Below, in pieces: positions 19,409 through 20,762 of a stretch of 20,762 nt of DNA. The notes under the pieces are model-generated. The model was given only the letters and a program-made list of their open reading frames with translations. It did not search any database and was not told the origin of the DNA. Source of the stretch: a bacterium (GTDB lineage Bacteria; Patescibacteriota; Patescibacteriia; Buchananbacterales; UBA6539); contig JAHFHR010000003.1 of assembly GCA_023246815.1 (NCBI GenBank), positions 1 through 20,762 of the forward strand, read 5' to 3'. Every line of letters begins with the position of its first letter. Within the stretch, counting starts at the first letter, position 1. The position numbers and the translations under genes are program-made.

Positions 19409-20762
19409 ATGTCAAAGGAAAAGTGGCGCTCAGTAATAGTTTGTTTGACGGTTCTTAGCTTAGTTGGCATGCCCGCGCTGGGGGCAGATGTCACGTATGA
19501 CATTATTAGTCAAGCTAAGGAGTACATTGGTCAAGATGGTGGAACTTGCAAAGCTTTCATCAATCAAGTGATTGCAGACATTGGTGGCCAAGTTGGTTCA
19601 GCTACGACTCTAGGTTATCGGGATGCTTATTTGAAGTATGGATTTGTTGAGGTAAACCAACCACAACAAGGTGATGTCATCCAAACAAGCAACCCTTCTC
19701 TTAACCATTTTTGGGAAAGCGATAGTAAAATCTACCACTCGGCCTTTTATGAGCAATTAGTAGAAGGTTCGCTAAGTACTTATTGGGTGGTAGATTCTAA
19801 CTTCAGCGATTCCTCTGATCAACTCGTACGTTATCACCAATGGGATCCGTATACCTTTGTGGCCGCAAGAGCAGGCCATCAGGTCTACTTCTATCGTCTT
19901 ATCATTGGTCGTGATGGTAACGGTAGGTATAGTAAATGGATTCTACAAGCGTACTTCCGTCATGGTGGCTTTAGTTCCATTGGCCTCCCGTTTGATAATG
20001 GAGCAGGCACTAACACCCATCAGTGGTACTCCGCTAATGGTCTAGCATCTGTCGTGACCCAGGACTTCTACAATTCTGGTACCGACAAATACTACGCCAT
20101 CATCAACAGCGAGAGCGTTGGTAAAGCGTTTCTGCTCAAGGAGGGGTTCCGCTGGCTGTATACCAGTAATCCTAATGCGCCGTATGAGTACGGTGAACCA
20201 CTTACCGACGAGATCAAAAACTGGACCGACACGACTGGCCGCTTCGGAGTAACCGGCAAGATCTATGACGCCATCCAGTTGTTTGATCTGGTAGTGATGT
20301 TGTGGGATGGGACTACGCTTGAGATCAAGCCTCGAAACGGTTTTATCATCGCCATCATTCCCGGCGACGGACAGAACCTTGACGTTGTTACGTACGCTCA
20401 ATCAGCGCACGCGATCTACATCACCTACAACGCCATCACCGGCGCGAATCGCTACGCCATCCTACTGAACGGTTCAGTGGTTGTTGAGACCTCCACCCTT
20501 GAGTACACGGCGACTGGCCTGACGCCTGATACGGACTATCTCGTTCAGGTAGCGGCTCTTGATACCGGAGGTAACCAAATCACCGCGTCGGTTCAAGAAA
20601 TCGTGCGCACTCCGGTGGAGATTGACGACACGCGCAGCGACATCGGTTTAAGCGTCTCGGCAGACAGTCTCAACATCTACGTCACGTGGGGAGCGTTTCC
20701 GGAAGTGAGCTTTGCGATCATACTGCTGAACGGTGTGGTGTATGATAGTACCAGTAACAACC
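19409..20762 (+). CDS. Large secreted protein: cysteine-peptidase-like, LGFP-like and fibronectin-III-like modules (3' end outside window)
   Basis: The first 451 codons of an exported protein with no stop inside the window. AAGGAG (19395-19400) stands eight bases before the ATG, an unusually clear signal here. Residues 1-26 are a signal peptide (likely cut after LGA). Residues about 30-145 look like a CHAP/NlpC-type cysteine peptidase or amidase: C47 in GGTCKAFINQV, H110 in KIYHSAFYE, and D129/N131 in WVVDSNF as triad candidates, with QQGDVIQ between. Residues about 165-300 resemble LGFP-type surface repeats (FRHGGFSSIGLPFDNGAGTN, VTQDFYNSG, FGVTGKIYDA). From about 345, fibronectin-III-like modules follow (YITYNAITGANRYAILLNG, GLTPDTDYLVQVAAL), the second cut by the window end. 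Likely a wall-acting or surface protein. GC rises markedly in the second half. Confidence 0.85.
   Translation, partial: MSKEKWRSVIVCLTVLSLVGMPALGADVTYDIISQAKEYIGQDGGTCKAFINQVIADIGGQVGSATTLGYRDAYLKYGFVEVNQPQQGDVIQTSNPSLNHFWESDSKIYHSAFYEQLVEGSLSTYWVVDSNFSDSSDQLVRYHQWDPYTFVAARAGHQVYFYRLIIGRDGNGRYSKWILQAYFRHGGFSSIGLPFDNGAGTNTHQWYSANGLASVVTQDFYNSGTDKYYAIINSESVGKAFLLKEGFRWLYTSNPNAPYEYGEPLTDEIKNWTDTTGRFGVTGKIYDAIQLFDLVVMLWDGTTLEIKPRNGFIIAIIPGDGQNLDVVTYAQSAHAIYITYNAITGANRYAILLNGSVVVETSTLEYTATGLTPDTDYLVQVAALDTGGNQITASVQEIVRTPVEIDDTRSDIGLSVSADSLNIYVTWGAFPEVSFAIILLNGVVYDSTSNN

Noticed and set aside
19387..19410. TTGACA and TATAAT just before the last gene, resembling a promoter
   Set aside because: The spacing is 12 bases, too short, and TATAAT overlaps the ATG; the sequence between contains the Shine-Dalgarno.

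Overview
This 20.8 kb window reads as chromosomal DNA of a small-genome bacterium, most likely a member of the Patescibacteria (CPR). The reasons are indirect: Shine-Dalgarno signals are absent from most genes, several genes start 6-7 bases after a -10 box (probable leaderless transcripts), short secreted or lipid-anchored proteins of unknown family are common, and one M23 peptidase carries a C-terminal domain that I associate with proteins of these lineages. No rRNA or taxonomic marker is present, so this placement is inference.

Layout. 1-940: the 3' end of a tRNA, a perfect 28-bp palindrome holding a canonical ParB-binding (parS) sequence, a small two-helix membrane protein, and about 500 bp of non-coding DNA with three consecutive hairpins. 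945-8166: a YfhO-type membrane protein, then a two-gene operon for an RND efflux pump (lipoprotein adaptor plus transporter). 8278-11919: a run of exported or redox-related genes, comprising a membrane-anchored protein with a DsbC-N-like domain, methionine sulfoxide reductase MsrA, a secreted M23 peptidase, an anchored cupredoxin-like protein, and a lipoprotein built from an internal duplication. 12056-13455: a BlaI-type repressor and an M56 (BlaR1-type) membrane metalloprotease, with dyads over the promoter. 13479-14472: a reverse-strand gene of unknown function, flanked by 14-bp direct repeats and next to the broken tail of a second copy of the M23-associated domain. 14492-16385: HU on the reverse strand, divergent from tsaD-tsaE (tRNA t6A synthesis). 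16478-17834: a membrane-anchored predicted zinc metalloprotease whose reading frame runs through a strong terminator, then a short leader with a terminator and a GreA/GreB C-domain-like protein. 17835-18056: direct repeats and a long GC-rich inverted repeat. 18057-20762: a lipoprotein with a PsbP-like C-terminus and the first 451 codons of a large secreted protein (cysteine-peptidase-like, LGFP-like and fibronectin-III-like modules).

How the parts fit. Much of the window concerns the cell envelope: export, wall cleavage, lipoproteins, efflux, methionine repair and a protease-repressor switch. Nearly every intergenic gap ends in a recognisable rho-independent terminator, so units are short and independently transcribed. 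The strongest leads for something new are the parS site embedded in a tRNA-terminator palindrome, the metalloprotease reading frame that lacks a stop before its terminator, the sensorless BlaI/M56 pair, and the repeat-flanked reverse-strand gene beside a domain relic.
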